NCBI RefSeq assembly: GCF_002086515.1
Contig: NZ_MVHH01000031.1
Span: 1 to 53,064 of the forward strand
From: Mycolicibacter arupensis
Lineage (GTDB): Bacteria; Actinomycetota; Actinomycetes; Mycobacteriales; Mycobacteriaceae
Direction of reading: 5' to 3'
DNA length: 53,064 bases
Part shown: positions 45,442 to 53,064 of the stretch, one piece after another
How the letters are laid out: each line of letters starts with the position of its first letter
Numbering within the stretch: position 1 is the first letter of the stretch
Program-made: the position numbers and the translations under genes
Notes under the pieces: generated by a model
What the model was told of the DNA's origin: nothing
The model's database searches: none
The model's input: the letters and a program-made list of their open reading frames with translations, nothing else

Positions 45442-47046
45442 ATGAAGCCGCCGAAGACAACCGCACAACGCCTGGGCCGCGCCCTGGAGATGCTCACCCG
45501 TCAGAGCGGCCGGCTGCCCGAGACACCCGAATACGGCTCCTGGCTGCTGGGCCAGGTGTCGGAAAGCCAGTACCTGCGGCGGATTCGCATCCAGTTCATC
45601 CTGACCGTCGTCATGGTGGGAACGAACCTGCTGGGCGTTGCCGTGGACGTGCTCCTGGTGACGGTGGCGTTCCCCGTTCCCAGTGTGTTCGACGACGCCC
45701 CGGCGTGGCTCACGTTCGGTCTGGTACCGGCCTACGTGGTGGCCGCGCTGGTGGGCGGAACCTACGTGATCACCCGGCGCACCATCAAGAAACTGCGGTG
45801 GGCCATCAAGGAACAGCCACCGACGCGCGAGGACGAGCGCAACGCATTCCTCACCCCGTGGTGGGTGGCGCAGGTCGTGCTGGCCCTCTGGGGGGTCGCG
45901 ACGGTGGTGTTCACCGTGCTCTACGGATTGTCCGACAAGATCTTCATCCCGATCATCGGGTTCACCATGAGTGTGTGCGGCATCTTGGTGGCCACCGCCT
46001 GTTACCTGTTCACCGAATTCGCCTTGCGGCCGGTGGCCGCCCAAGCGCTCGCCGCCGGCCCACCGCCACGGCGAATCCTGTCCGGGATCATGGGCCGGAC
46101 CATGCTGGTCTGGTTTCTCACCTCGGGTGTCCCGATCATGGGCATCGCCCTGGCGGCGTTTTTCGCTGTGGTGCTCAAGAACCTGACGTTGACCCAATTC
46201 GGGGTCGCTGTGCTGACCGCCTCGGTAACGACGCTGATCTTCGGTTTCCTGCTGATGCTGATTCTGTCCTGGCTCACCGCAACCCCGGTACGGGTGGTAC
46301 GCGCGGCCTTGAAGCGCGTCGAGCAGGGCAATCTGCAAGGCGACCTCGTGGTGTTCGACGGAACCGAACTCGGCGAGCTGCAAAGCGGATTCAACGCGAT
46401 GGTGCACGGCCTGCGCGAGCGTGAGCGGGTGCGCGATCTGTTCGGCCGTCACGTGGGGCGCGAGGTGGCGGCCGCCGCGGAACGCGAACAGATCCAGCTT
46501 GGCGGCGAAGAGCGCCACGTCGCCGTGGTTTTCGTCGATATCGTCGGCTCAACACAGATCGTGACCGCTAGACCCGCGACCGAAGTCGTCAGTCTGTTGA
46601 ACCGGTTCTTTGCGGTGGTCGTCGACGAGGTCGATCGCCGCCAGGGCCTGATCAACAAGTTCGAGGGCGATGCCACGCTGGCGATCTTCGGTGCCCCCAA
46701 CCACCTCGACCAGCCCGAGGAAGAGGCCCTGGCCGCTGCCAGGGGCATCCTGTACCGCCTGGCCGAGGAGGTGCCCGAGATCCGGGCGGGTATCGGCGTG
46801 GCCGCCGGACAGGTGGTTGCCGGGAACGTCGGCGCCAAGGAGCGGTTCGAATACACCGTGATCGGTGAGCCGGTCAACGAGGCCGCCCGGCTGTGTGAAT
46901 TGGCCAAGAATCAACCCTTACCGCTGTTGACCACCGCGAAGACCATGTACGCGGCCAGCATCAGCGAACAGGCCCACTGGGTGGTGGGTGATTCGATCGT
47001 GCTGCGCGGCTATGAGCAGCCCACCGTTCTCGCCAGCCCGCTGTAG
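45442..47046 (+). CDS. HAMP-linked class III adenylate cyclase
   Basis: The 534-residue membrane protein has an N-terminal domain with about six hydrophobic segments (residues 45-280), a HAMP linker (TATPVRVVRAALKRVEQGNLQGDLVV), and a class III cyclase domain at about 365-510. Metal-binding Asp residues are in VFVDIVGST and NKFEGDATLAIFG; the transition-state Asn and Arg are in VNEAARL. The base-recognition position reads YTVIGEPVN, Glu where many adenylyl cyclases have Asp, so ATP specificity is likely but not sure. H37Rv has three tandem relatives (Rv1318c-Rv1320c); only one is here. Confidence 0.92.
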   Translation: MKPPKTTAQRLGRALEMLTRQSGRLPETPEYGSWLLGQVSESQYLRRIRIQFILTVVMVGTNLLGVAVDVLLVTVAFPVPSVFDDAPAWLTFGLVPAYVVAALVGGTYVITRRTIKKLRWAIKEQPPTREDERNAFLTPWWVAQVVLALWGVATVVFTVLYGLSDKIFIPIIGFTMSVCGILVATACYLFTEFALRPVAAQALAAGPPPRRILSGIMGRTMLVWFLTSGVPIMGIALAAFFAVVLKNLTLTQFGVAVLTASVTTLIFGFLLMLILSWLTATPVRVVRAALKRVEQGNLQGDLVVFDGTELGELQSGFNAMVHGLRERERVRDLFGRHVGREVAAAAEREQIQLGGEERHVAVVFVDIVGSTQIVTARPATEVVSLLNRFFAVVVDEVDRRQGLINKFEGDATLAIFGAPNHLDQPEEEALAAARGILYRLAEEVPEIRAGIGVAAGQVVAGNVGAKERFEYTVIGEPVNEAARLCELAKNQPLPLLTTAKTMYAASISEQAHWVVGDSIVLRGYEQPTVLASPL

Positions 47047-47047
47047 T

Positions 47048-48322
47048 TCAGTCCCCCCAGGTCTCGGTGGCGCCCAACGCGTCTTCGACGGTGGCGAACA
47101 CCAGCCCGGCATACGCAGACGGATCGGGCGTCACCGATCCGTCGGGATCGACCAGGAGTCCCTGCTTGCCCAAGGCCCGCAACTCCTCCGACAGACCGGC
47201 GAGCAACCCACGCGCCGGCTCACTGATGGTGTGCAGGCGTGAGACGTCGAGAATCGCGGTGTCGTACTCGCCGCAGTCGCGCGTCGCGGTGCGGGCCACC
47301 TGCTCGGCCCCCGCGAAGAGCAGATCACCGTGCACCTCATAGACCCGAACGCCCGGCCGTGGCATGTGTACCCCGCGAATGGCCGCATGGGCTTCACTGC
47401 TCACCGTCAGGAAGTGCAGGCCCAGTTGTTGGGAAAGACTGCGACACACCAGCATCCCGCGCACACTGTTGCCCTTGGCGTCGATCTGCGGCGAATAGAC
47501 ACCGATACCCAGCTGGCCGGGCAGTACCGCCACGATCCCGCCGGCCACACCGCTTTTGGCCGGCAGCCCGACTGCACTGACCCACGCGCCCGCCGCGTCG
47601 TACATGCCGCAGGTGACCATGACCGAGAGCGTGCGCCGCACCACCGAGGCATCGGTCACCTGTCGACCGGTCAACGGATTGAGTCCCCCGCGGGCGAGGG
47701 TGGCCCCCATCCGGGCCAGGTCGACACTGGTGACCTTCAGTGAACATTGGCGGATGTAGAGATCGAGGGCATCGTCGGGGTCAGCCCCCAGTGCGCCGAA
47801 ACTGTCCAGCAGATAGGCGATCCCGCGGTTTCGGCTGCCGCTGGCCCGCTCCGAGTCGTAGACGGCTTCGTCAAAGTCCAAGATGCGCCCGGCGCAGGCA
47901 CTGAAGAACTCCCGAACCAGGTCGAACCTGGCTTCGACGGTCGCACCCGGGATCAGCGAGCACGCCACGATCGCGCCGGCGTTGATCATGGGGTTCTTGG
48001 GCACGTTGGTGACCTGATCGACACTGATCTTGTTGAAGCCCTCCCCCGAGGGTTCCACTCCGATCCTGGCGTCGACGTCGGCGTGGCCGAGCTGATCGAG
48101 TGCAAGGGCGTAGGTGAACGGCTTGGATATCGACTGCATCGTGAACGGGACCTGGGCATCGCCGCATTCGTAGACGTAGCCGTCCGACGACGACAGCGCC
48201 AGGCCGTACTTCGTCGGGTCGACCTGAGCGAGCTCGGGGATATAGCTGGCCAGTGCCCCATGATCGGCCCCTGCATGTTCGGCCAGGATCCCGTCCAAAT
48301 ACTGCTGCACCAGCGCCGCCAC
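47048..48322 (-). CDS. glsA: Glutaminase with C-terminal STAS domain
   Basis: The 424-residue protein has the serine-type glutaminase domain (about 1-300) with the catalytic S64-x-x-K67 in QSISKPFTYALALD, NPMINAGAI, and GVAGGIVAVLPG. It deaminates glutamine to glutamate and ammonia. The remaining 120 residues form a STAS-like domain (VRVYEVHGDLLFAGAE...YDTAILDVSRLHTISE), a regulatory module known from anti-sigma-factor antagonists and found attached to some glutaminases. It is convergent with the cyclase; the stops are one base apart. I do not remember a counterpart at this locus in H37Rv. Confidence 0.93.
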   Translation of the reverse strand: MAALVQQYLDGILAEHAGADHGALASYIPELAQVDPTKYGLALSSSDGYVYECGDAQVPFTMQSISKPFTYALALDQLGHADVDARIGVEPSGEGFNKISVDQVTNVPKNPMINAGAIVACSLIPGATVEARFDLVREFFSACAGRILDFDEAVYDSERASGSRNRGIAYLLDSFGALGADPDDALDLYIRQCSLKVTSVDLARMGATLARGGLNPLTGRQVTDASVVRRTLSVMVTCGMYDAAGAWVSAVGLPAKSGVAGGIVAVLPGQLGIGVYSPQIDAKGNSVRGMLVCRSLSQQLGLHFLTVSSEAHAAIRGVHMPRPGVRVYEVHGDLLFAGAEQVARTATRDCGEYDTAILDVSRLHTISEPARGLLAGLSEELRALGKQGLLVDPDGSVTPDPSAYAGLVFATVEDALGATETWGD

Positions 48323-48417
48323 GCACCGATGCTAGCCCCCGTGGCGGTAGCCGGGCCGTCACTGCATGGTCGTTTTTCCGCTAGTGTTGCCGCCCGCGGC
48401 GTGCCATCTTTGAAGGC

Positions 48418-49923
48418 GTGCACGACGACTTCGACCGCTGTTACCGCGCCGTGCAGTCCAAGGACTCCCGCTTCGACGGCTGGTTCATCACCGCGGTACG
48501 CACGACGCGCATCTACTGCCGGCCCAGCTGCCCGGCACGCACCCCGCTGCGGCCGAATGTGGAGTTCTACCCCACCGCCGCCGCGGCACAGCGAGCCGGC
48601 TTCCGCGCCTGTAAGCGGTGCCGACCGGACGCCGCAGCGGGTTCGCCGGAATGGAACGTGCGCGGCGACGTGGTGGGCCGCGCAATGCGCCTGATCGCCG
48701 ACGGCACCGTCGAACGCGACGGCGTGGTGGGACTTGCCGATCGCCTCGGCTACTCCGCCCGCCACGTGCAGCGCCTGCTGCAGGCCGAGGTCGGTGCTGG
48801 CCCGCTGGCGCTGGCCCGCGCACAGCGCGCCCAGGCCGCACGCGTGCTCATCGAAACCACGGATCTGCCCCTTGGCGACGTCGCATTCGCCGCCGGATTC
48901 GCCAGTATTCGGCAGTTCAACGACACCATCCGAACGGTGTGCGCCACCACCCCCACCGCGTTGCGTGCCGCAGCCGTTGGGCGCGCACGGCTTGGAGCCG
49001 ACCGCGACGTCGCCGGGCCTGGTGTCGTGTCGCTGCGCCTGCCGGTTCGGACTCCCTTCGCTTTCGAGGGTGTATTCGGCCATCTGGCGGCATGCGCGGT
49101 ACCGGGTTGCGAAGAGATTCGCGACGGCGCCTACCGGCGCACTTTGCGTCTGCCCCACGGCAACGGGTTCGCCAGCCTTCGGCCCGCGCCCGACCACGTC
49201 CGCTGCCGACTGGTCCTTGAAGATTTCCGCGACCTCACGGCGGCGATCACCCGGTGCCGGCGACTGCTCGATCTCGATGCCGATCCGCAAGCCATCGTCG
49301 AGACCCTCGCGGGTGACCCCGAGCTGGCCCCCCTGGTGGCCAAGGCGCCGGGGCAACGCATTCCGCGGACGGTGGACGAGCAGGAACTCGCCGTACGCGC
49401 GGTGCTCGGTCAGCAGGTGTCGACCAAAGCCGCCCGCACCCACGCCCATCGCCTGGTGCTCGCGCACGGTCAGCGCATCGGCGATCCCGACGGTGGCCTC
49501 ACCCACGTGTTTCCCCCGGTGGAGCGCCTCGCCGACCTCGATCCAGAGCAACTCGCCCTCCCCCAGGCCCGCCGACGGACCCTCCGCGCCCTGGTCGAGC
49601 GTTTGGCCGACGGCTCCATCGACCTGGGCGCCGGATGCGACTGGGAGCGCGCCCGCCACGACCTGATTGCCGTACCGGGGATCGGAGCCTGGACCGCCGA
49701 GGTGATCGCCATGCGCGGCCTCGGCGATCCCGACGCCTTTCCGGTCACCGACCTGGGGCTTCACGCGTCAGCCCGCCACCACGGGCTGCCCCACACTCCA
49801 CGGGCACTGATCCAACGCAGTGCCCGCTGGCGGCCGTGGCGTTCTTATGCCACCCAACATCTCTGGACCAGCCTCGACCACGCCGTGAACCACTGGCCCC
49901 CGGTATCGAAGGAGATCGCATGA
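48418..49923 (+). CDS. Ada/AlkA fusion: methylphosphotriester-DNA sensor plus 3-methyladenine glycosylase
   Basis: The 501-residue protein joins three parts: an Ada-type N-terminal zinc domain with C34, C38, C65 and C68 (IYCRPSC and ACKRC), where C34 would take the methyl group from phosphotriesters; an AraC helix-turn-helix (about 85-165, LADRLGYSARHVQRLLQAE); and an AlkA glycosylase (about 200-495) with the HhH-GPD motif VPGIGAWTAEVIAMRGLGDPDAFP and the catalytic Asp in FPVTDLG. The GTG at 48418 starts it. It is the adaptive-response regulator and base-excision enzyme in one, corresponding to Rv1317c, and overlaps ogt by four bases. Confidence 0.95.
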   Translation: MHDDFDRCYRAVQSKDSRFDGWFITAVRTTRIYCRPSCPARTPLRPNVEFYPTAAAAQRAGFRACKRCRPDAAAGSPEWNVRGDVVGRAMRLIADGTVERDGVVGLADRLGYSARHVQRLLQAEVGAGPLALARAQRAQAARVLIETTDLPLGDVAFAAGFASIRQFNDTIRTVCATTPTALRAAAVGRARLGADRDVAGPGVVSLRLPVRTPFAFEGVFGHLAACAVPGCEEIRDGAYRRTLRLPHGNGFASLRPAPDHVRCRLVLEDFRDLTAAITRCRRLLDLDADPQAIVETLAGDPELAPLVAKAPGQRIPRTVDEQELAVRAVLGQQVSTKAARTHAHRLVLAHGQRIGDPDGGLTHVFPPVERLADLDPEQLALPQARRRTLRALVERLADGSIDLGAGCDWERARHDLIAVPGIGAWTAEVIAMRGLGDPDAFPVTDLGLHASARHHGLPHTPRALIQRSARWRPWRSYATQHLWTSLDHAVNHWPPVSKEIA

Positions 49924-50408
49924 CGTGTTTCCGTACGATCGACAGCCCGATCGGACCTCTCACCTTGGCCGGTGCTGACGGCAGGCTCAGCCACCTGCTC
50001 ATGCTCGACCATGCTCACGCTCCCAGCCGAGACGGCTGGTGGCGTGACGACTCCGCGTTTCCCGAGGTGGCGCACCAGCTATCGGCATACTTCGCCGGAG
50101 ACCTCACCGAGTTCGACGTGGACTACACACTGGTGGGCACCGAATTCCAGCGACGAGTGTGGACCGCCCTGCTGACCATTCCCTACGGCCAGACGCGGTC
50201 TTATGGCGAGCTGGCCGGTCAGATCGGATCGCCCACCGCGTCGCGGGCCGTCGGTTTGGCCAACGGCCGCAACCCGATCTCGATCATCGTGCCGTGCCAC
50301 CGCGTTATCGGCAGCAACGGCAGCCTCACCGGCTACGGCGGAGGCATTGACCGCAAGAAGTCGCTGCTGGAGCTAGAACGCCGGCGCAGCCACGCCACCC
50401 TGTTTTGA
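49920..50408 (+). CDS. ogt: O6-methylguanine-DNA methyltransferase
   Basis: The 162-residue suicide enzyme removes methyl groups from O6-methylguanine and O4-methylthymine. The acceptor is C126 in IVPCHRVIGS; the preceding GTEFQRRVWTALLTIPYGQTRSYGELA helix-turn-helix and NGRNPIS segments are canonical. Its ATG overlaps the stop of the Ada-AlkA gene (ATGA), making a two-gene alkylation-repair unit that Ada-AlkA probably controls. It corresponds to Rv1316c. Confidence 0.97.
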   Translation: MTCFRTIDSPIGPLTLAGADGRLSHLLMLDHAHAPSRDGWWRDDSAFPEVAHQLSAYFAGDLTEFDVDYTLVGTEFQRRVWTALLTIPYGQTRSYGELAGQIGSPTASRAVGLANGRNPISIIVPCHRVIGSNGSLTGYGGGIDRKKSLLELERRRSHATLF

Positions 50409-50417
50409 ACGACGAGC

Positions 50418-51587
50418 TCAGCCCAGCAGGTCTACCGGGTCGGGCATGGGGTATGGGGTGGTGTCGGTGAACGCCGCCAAGAAGTTGGCCAGACCGGTGA
50501 GCGCTTCGTCCAGCGGCGGGTTCGGCGAGTCGAGGTACCCCGCGAGGTAGCCGGTGTTGATGATCCCCCCCAACGAGGGATGGTCCTCGAGGGAGTAGAT
50601 CGTGTACGTGTCGGGGTCGAACCAGCTACTGATCGAGTTAGTAATCCCGTCGAACACGCCCTTGCCCAGTGCGGTGAAGAGATCGCCCAGGTCAATATCG
50701 GTGGGGAACAATCCCGAAGCGGCCGACCCATCGACATCTCCCGGCGGCCAACCGTTCTCGATGCTGCCGTATCCGAGGTTCACCAGGATCCGTGTGACGG
50801 GCTCAAACAGCTCGTAGAGCGGCTGGCCCAGGATCGGGATCAACTGCAGCGGGGCCAGCAGCGGCAGGATCTCCGAGGGGATCATGTAGAACGTGGTCAG
50901 CGAGTCAGGGTCGGAGACAGGCAGCTCAATCGCCGAGGCGATCTGCTCGGGCGTCACGCTCGGCAGCACCGAGTGTCCGTAGATGAAGCCGAGGGTGGAG
51001 TTGAGGTCGGACAGCGGGTTGAAGTACGTCGGCCGGAAGGCGACCGGGTCGTATTCATGGTTGTAGACGTCGGTGTGGTACAGGTCGGTCGGGACAGAGC
51101 TGGTGACCGTCGAACCGATCAGCACGAATCGGACGAGATCATTGGAGACGTCGTTCTCGGCAAGCCAGTGCATCAATCCGACGGAGATTCCCGCGCTCTG
51201 CGAGTAGCCGAACACCACCACCGGGTTGTCTGAGTCCACTTCCCCACTGTTGAGCTCGGTGGCCACCGCGTTCTTGAGCAGCTGCAGACCGACGTCACGT
51301 GATGTCTCACTGACATTCTCCGGCGTGAAGAGCGAGACCGTCTCGCCACCGAACCCGTGCGGCTGCAGATACAACTCGTTGATCGCATCGAGATAGGCTG
51401 GCGGGGGCTGCGGTATGCCGGTGCCGCCCATCACGAGGGCGGTCCCGTCCCCCAGTGACGTTCCGTTGCCGGTCAGCATGACCGCGGGAGCGTGAGTGCT
51501 CGCCGCCGAAGCGAGCACCGGCGGCCCGGCCATGACGCTGGCGGCCGCAACGCTGGCCACGAGCGGTAGGCAAGAGTAAACCCGCAC
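50418..51587 (-). CDS. Secreted PE-PPE-domain serine hydrolase, copy 1
   Basis: The 389-residue protein has a Sec signal (CLPLVASVAAASVMAGPPVLA) and a PE-PPE (PF08237-like) alpha/beta-hydrolase domain: GGTGIPQPP, LYLQPHGFGG, VFGYSQSAGIS (GxSxS nucleophile S129), FVLIGS and YNHEYDP, with downstream segments that supply the Asp and His. It lacks the N-terminal PE or PPE domain. It probably acts on cell-envelope or exogenous esters, but no substrate is known. It is a paralogue of the next gene, with the same strand and length. The GTG at 51587 has an AGGAGG site, and it is convergent with ogt (9 bases between). Confidence 0.88.
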   Translation of the reverse strand: MRVYSCLPLVASVAAASVMAGPPVLASAASTHAPAVMLTGNGTSLGDGTALVMGGTGIPQPPPAYLDAINELYLQPHGFGGETVSLFTPENVSETSRDVGLQLLKNAVATELNSGEVDSDNPVVVFGYSQSAGISVGLMHWLAENDVSNDLVRFVLIGSTVTSSVPTDLYHTDVYNHEYDPVAFRPTYFNPLSDLNSTLGFIYGHSVLPSVTPEQIASAIELPVSDPDSLTTFYMIPSEILPLLAPLQLIPILGQPLYELFEPVTRILVNLGYGSIENGWPPGDVDGSAASGLFPTDIDLGDLFTALGKGVFDGITNSISSWFDPDTYTIYSLEDHPSLGGIINTGYLAGYLDSPNPPLDEALTGLANFLAAFTDTTPYPMPDPVDLLG

Positions 51588-51602
51588 GCCGACCTCCTAG
51601 TA

Positions 51603-51641
51603 ATTTACTGAGTCAGACCTGAACGGTACTGCCCAGTAAAT
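51603..51641. promoter_or_regulatory. 8-bp inverted repeat ATTTACTG ... CAGTAAAT upstream of PE-PPE copy 1
   Basis: Exact arms at 51603-51610 and 51634-51641 are separated by 23 bases, just upstream of the AGGAGG ribosome site. An operator is possible given its place in the promoter or 5' leader, but the spacing is wide for a single dimer site. Confidence 0.35.
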
Positions 51642-51699
51642 GCGCGGACAAGAGGAGCGGCGGGATCCACGGCGACCCGCACCCCGGCTCGACCAACAC

Positions 51700-52848
51700 C
51701 TAGTCCGGCATCGGATACTCAGTGGTGTCGGTGAAGCCCTGGAAGAACTCGACCAGACCCGTTAGGGCTTCACTCAACGTCGGGGTCGGCGAGTCTATGG
51801 CACCCACGATGTAGCCCTCTTGAATGATGGCGGCCAGCGAGGGGTGCTCGATCAGGGGAATGATCTGGTAGTTCTCCGGGTCCAGCAAGGTATCGATTGC
51901 GTTGGTGATTCCAGACTGCACACCATTGCCCAGCGCGGAGAGCAGCTCGCCGAGGTCGACATTGGGGAACAGTCCGGAACCGCCGGGCCCATCGACGGCG
52001 CCGGGCGGCCAGCCGTTCTCGATGTTGCCGTAGCCGAGGTTCACCAAGATCCGGGTGACGGGTTCCAGCAGCTCGTAGAGGGGCTGCCCCAGAATCGGGA
52101 TCAACTGCAGGGGCGCCAGAATGGGGAGCAGCTCCGAGGGAATCATATAGAAGCTGGCCAGCGAGTCGGGGTCCGAGGTGGGCAGTTCAATGGCCGAGGC
52201 CACCTGTTCGGGTGTCGCACTCAGTAACACCGAATGCCCGTAGAGGAACCCCAAGGCCGCGTTGATATCCGCCAGCGGATTGAAGTAGGTCGGCCGGAAC
52301 GCGACGGGATCGTATTCATAGTTGTAGACGTCGGTGCGATACAGGTCGGTGGGAACGCCGCTGGTTCCCGGGGAGCCGATCAGCACGAAACGCACCAAGT
52401 CGTCGGATACGCCTTCGTCGGCGAGGCGCTCCATCAGACGGACGGAGATCGATGCGCTCTGCGAGTAACCGAAGACCACCACCGGGTTGTCGGCATCCAC
52501 CTCGCCGCCATTGATCTGGCCCATGACCGCGTTGTAGAGGATCTGGCCACCGACCGCCTGGGAGGTCGAACTGACGTTCTCCGGGGTCCACAACGAGAAC
52601 AGTTCGCCGCCGAATCCATGAGGTTGCAAGTACAGCTCGTCAACGGCGTCAAGGAACCGCTCCGACGGTTGCGGCATCCCCGTCCCGCCCATGATGTAGG
52701 CGATGCCGTCACCGAGAGACGTGCCGTTGCCTGTCAGGGTGAAGGCAGACGTGTACGCGGGGGTGGCCGACGATGCAACGGGCGCTCCCGCGACGAGGCC
52801 GGCGGCTGCGACACTCGCGACGAGCGGCAGGCAAAGTTGTGGGTGCAC
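51700..52848 (-). CDS. Secreted PE-PPE-domain serine hydrolase, copy 2
   Basis: The 382-residue protein is a close paralogue of its neighbour: both have the nucleophile at S129 in VFGYSQSASIS and the same signal (CLPLVASVAAAGLVAGAPVA), LYLQPHGFGG, YNYEYDPVAFRPTYFNPLAD and C-terminal GYGNIENGWPPG. The GTG at 52848 has an AGGAGG ribosome site. The two form a tandem pair, 112 bp apart, with separate leaders, so a duplication is likely and each may be separately regulated. The gene sits between ogt and the rRNA operon, where H37Rv has no such gene in the order I recall. Confidence 0.88.
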   Translation of the reverse strand: MHPQLCLPLVASVAAAGLVAGAPVASSATPAYTSAFTLTGNGTSLGDGIAYIMGGTGMPQPSERFLDAVDELYLQPHGFGGELFSLWTPENVSSTSQAVGGQILYNAVMGQINGGEVDADNPVVVFGYSQSASISVRLMERLADEGVSDDLVRFVLIGSPGTSGVPTDLYRTDVYNYEYDPVAFRPTYFNPLADINAALGFLYGHSVLLSATPEQVASAIELPTSDPDSLASFYMIPSELLPILAPLQLIPILGQPLYELLEPVTRILVNLGYGNIENGWPPGAVDGPGGSGLFPNVDLGELLSALGNGVQSGITNAIDTLLDPENYQIIPLIEHPSLAAIIQEGYIVGAIDSPTPTLSEALTGLVEFFQGFTDTTEYPMPD

Positions 52849-52860
52849 GCGAATCCTCCT

Positions 52861-52886
52861 GTTAAGCAGCTTAACTGCGGCTTAAC
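52861..52886 (-). promoter_or_regulatory. 15-bp perfect palindrome with an extra half-site upstream of PE-PPE copy 2
   Basis: GTTAAGCAGCTTAAC (52861-52875) is a palindrome of GTTAAGC and GCTTAAC around one base. A third half-site, CTTAAC, follows at 52881-52886. It lies one base upstream of the AGGAGG ribosome site at 52855-52860, and a TATAGC-like -10 element is close (near 52888-52893). The symmetry and place fit a dimeric repressor blocking this promoter. Confidence 0.5.
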
Positions 52887-52974
52887 GCTATAGTTCCGCC
52901 TCGCTTCCCGCAACAGCAAACATGGGGCCATCGCGCCGGCCATCCTTTGCGGCACTGTCCGCAGCGCAGAAATG

Positions 52975-53007
52975 GAAACGCCCCCCGACTGAGTCGGGGG
53001 GCGTTTC
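52975..53007 (-). terminator. Strong rRNA operon terminator hairpin
   Basis: The stem GAAACGCCCCCCGACT pairs with AGTCGGGGGGCGTTTC; it is a nearly perfect 16-bp G-C-rich hairpin, situated about ten bases after the 5S rRNA 3' end on the minus strand. The following bases (CATTTCTGCGC) do not give a long U-tract, but the stem is very stable. Confidence 0.9.
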
Positions 53008-53017
53008 ACTAAATTGT

Positions 53018-53064
53018 GTTCGGCGGTGTCCTACTTTTCCACCCGTGTGGGCAGTATCATCGGC
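53018..53064 (-). rRNA. rrf: 5S rRNA, 3' end (partial)
   Basis: The minus-strand sequence GATGATACTGCCCACACGGG followed by TGGAAAAGTAGGACACCGCCGAAC is the 3' part of a mycobacterial 5S rRNA. It is cut by the window edge; the rest of the operon (23S, 16S) must lie to the right. Only the last about 47 bases are visible. Confidence 0.93.

Noticed and set aside
47986..49764. 592-codon minus-strand frame opposite the ada-alkA gene
   Set aside because: Overlaps a certain gene and the glutaminase in another frame; no domains seen.
1..53064. CRISPR arrays, toxin-antitoxin pairs and restriction systems
   Set aside because: No regularly spaced repeats and no gene with the expected domains; small overlapping genes in 1-3781 do not fit known toxin-antitoxin families.

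Overview
The window reads as a high-GC mycobacterial chromosome segment (Mycobacterium/Mycolicibacterium type). The grounds are a single-chain FAS-I gene followed by acpS, the GlgE maltosyl-transfer pathway, NucS/EndoMS mismatch repair, AosR-, Rv1339- and Rv2525c-type genes, and secreted PE-PPE-domain proteins. Comparisons with M. tuberculosis H37Rv (Rv numbers) are from memory of gene order, not from a search.

Layout. (1) 1-3781: end of an integrated element: a large serine recombinase, its overlapping 57-residue partner, and small hypothetical or secreted proteins. Its left end lies outside the window. (2) 3891-8449: a VOC-family protein, a flavoprotein, a LysR regulator, an M20 peptidase and acpS. 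(3) 8509-18903: fas (3078 residues, all FAS-I domains present) and an upstream Tat-exported DUF1906 protein, like Rv2523c-Rv2525c. (4) 19022-20865: an MFS transporter, a DUF732 secreted protein and tRNA-Leu(TAG). (5) 20960-50408: a long block collinear, in inverted orientation, with Rv1343c back to Rv1316c: lprD, DUF3817, rdgB, rph, an Rv1339-type phosphodiesterase, murI, rhomboid, P1 peptidase, aosR, clpS, pncB, dinG, glgP, glgE, glgB, thioredoxin-like protein, fadA4, methylmalonyl-CoA epimerase, Rv1322-like protein, nucS, adenylate cyclase, ada-alkA and ogt. (6) 50418-53064: two tandem secreted PE-PPE-domain hydrolases, a strong terminator and the 3' end of 5S rRNA, so an rRNA operon lies just beyond the right edge on the minus strand.

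Functional groups: fatty-acid synthesis (fas with its ACP-activating enzyme acpS); alpha-glucan metabolism (glgE and glgB overlapping by 4 bp, divergent from glgP); DNA and nucleotide hygiene (nucS, ada-alkA, ogt, dinG, rdgB); a cell-wall and proteostasis run clpS-aosR-P1 peptidase-rhomboid-murI with overlapping or near-overlapping ends; and propionyl/acetyl-CoA metabolism (epimerase, thiolase).

Most notable: the mec-cysO-cysM genes that sit between the Rv1333 and Rv1337 homologues in M. tuberculosis are absent, with 1 bp between the flanking genes, and the AosR-like protein as called has no cysteine. Other points are the serine-integrase element with a pair of DnaA-box-like sequences, a 15-bp perfect palindrome before one PE-PPE gene, several families of intergenic repeats, and the fas block lying next to the rph-glg-rRNA block at a tRNA-Leu gene. 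I found no CRISPR array and no obviously new multi-gene system.
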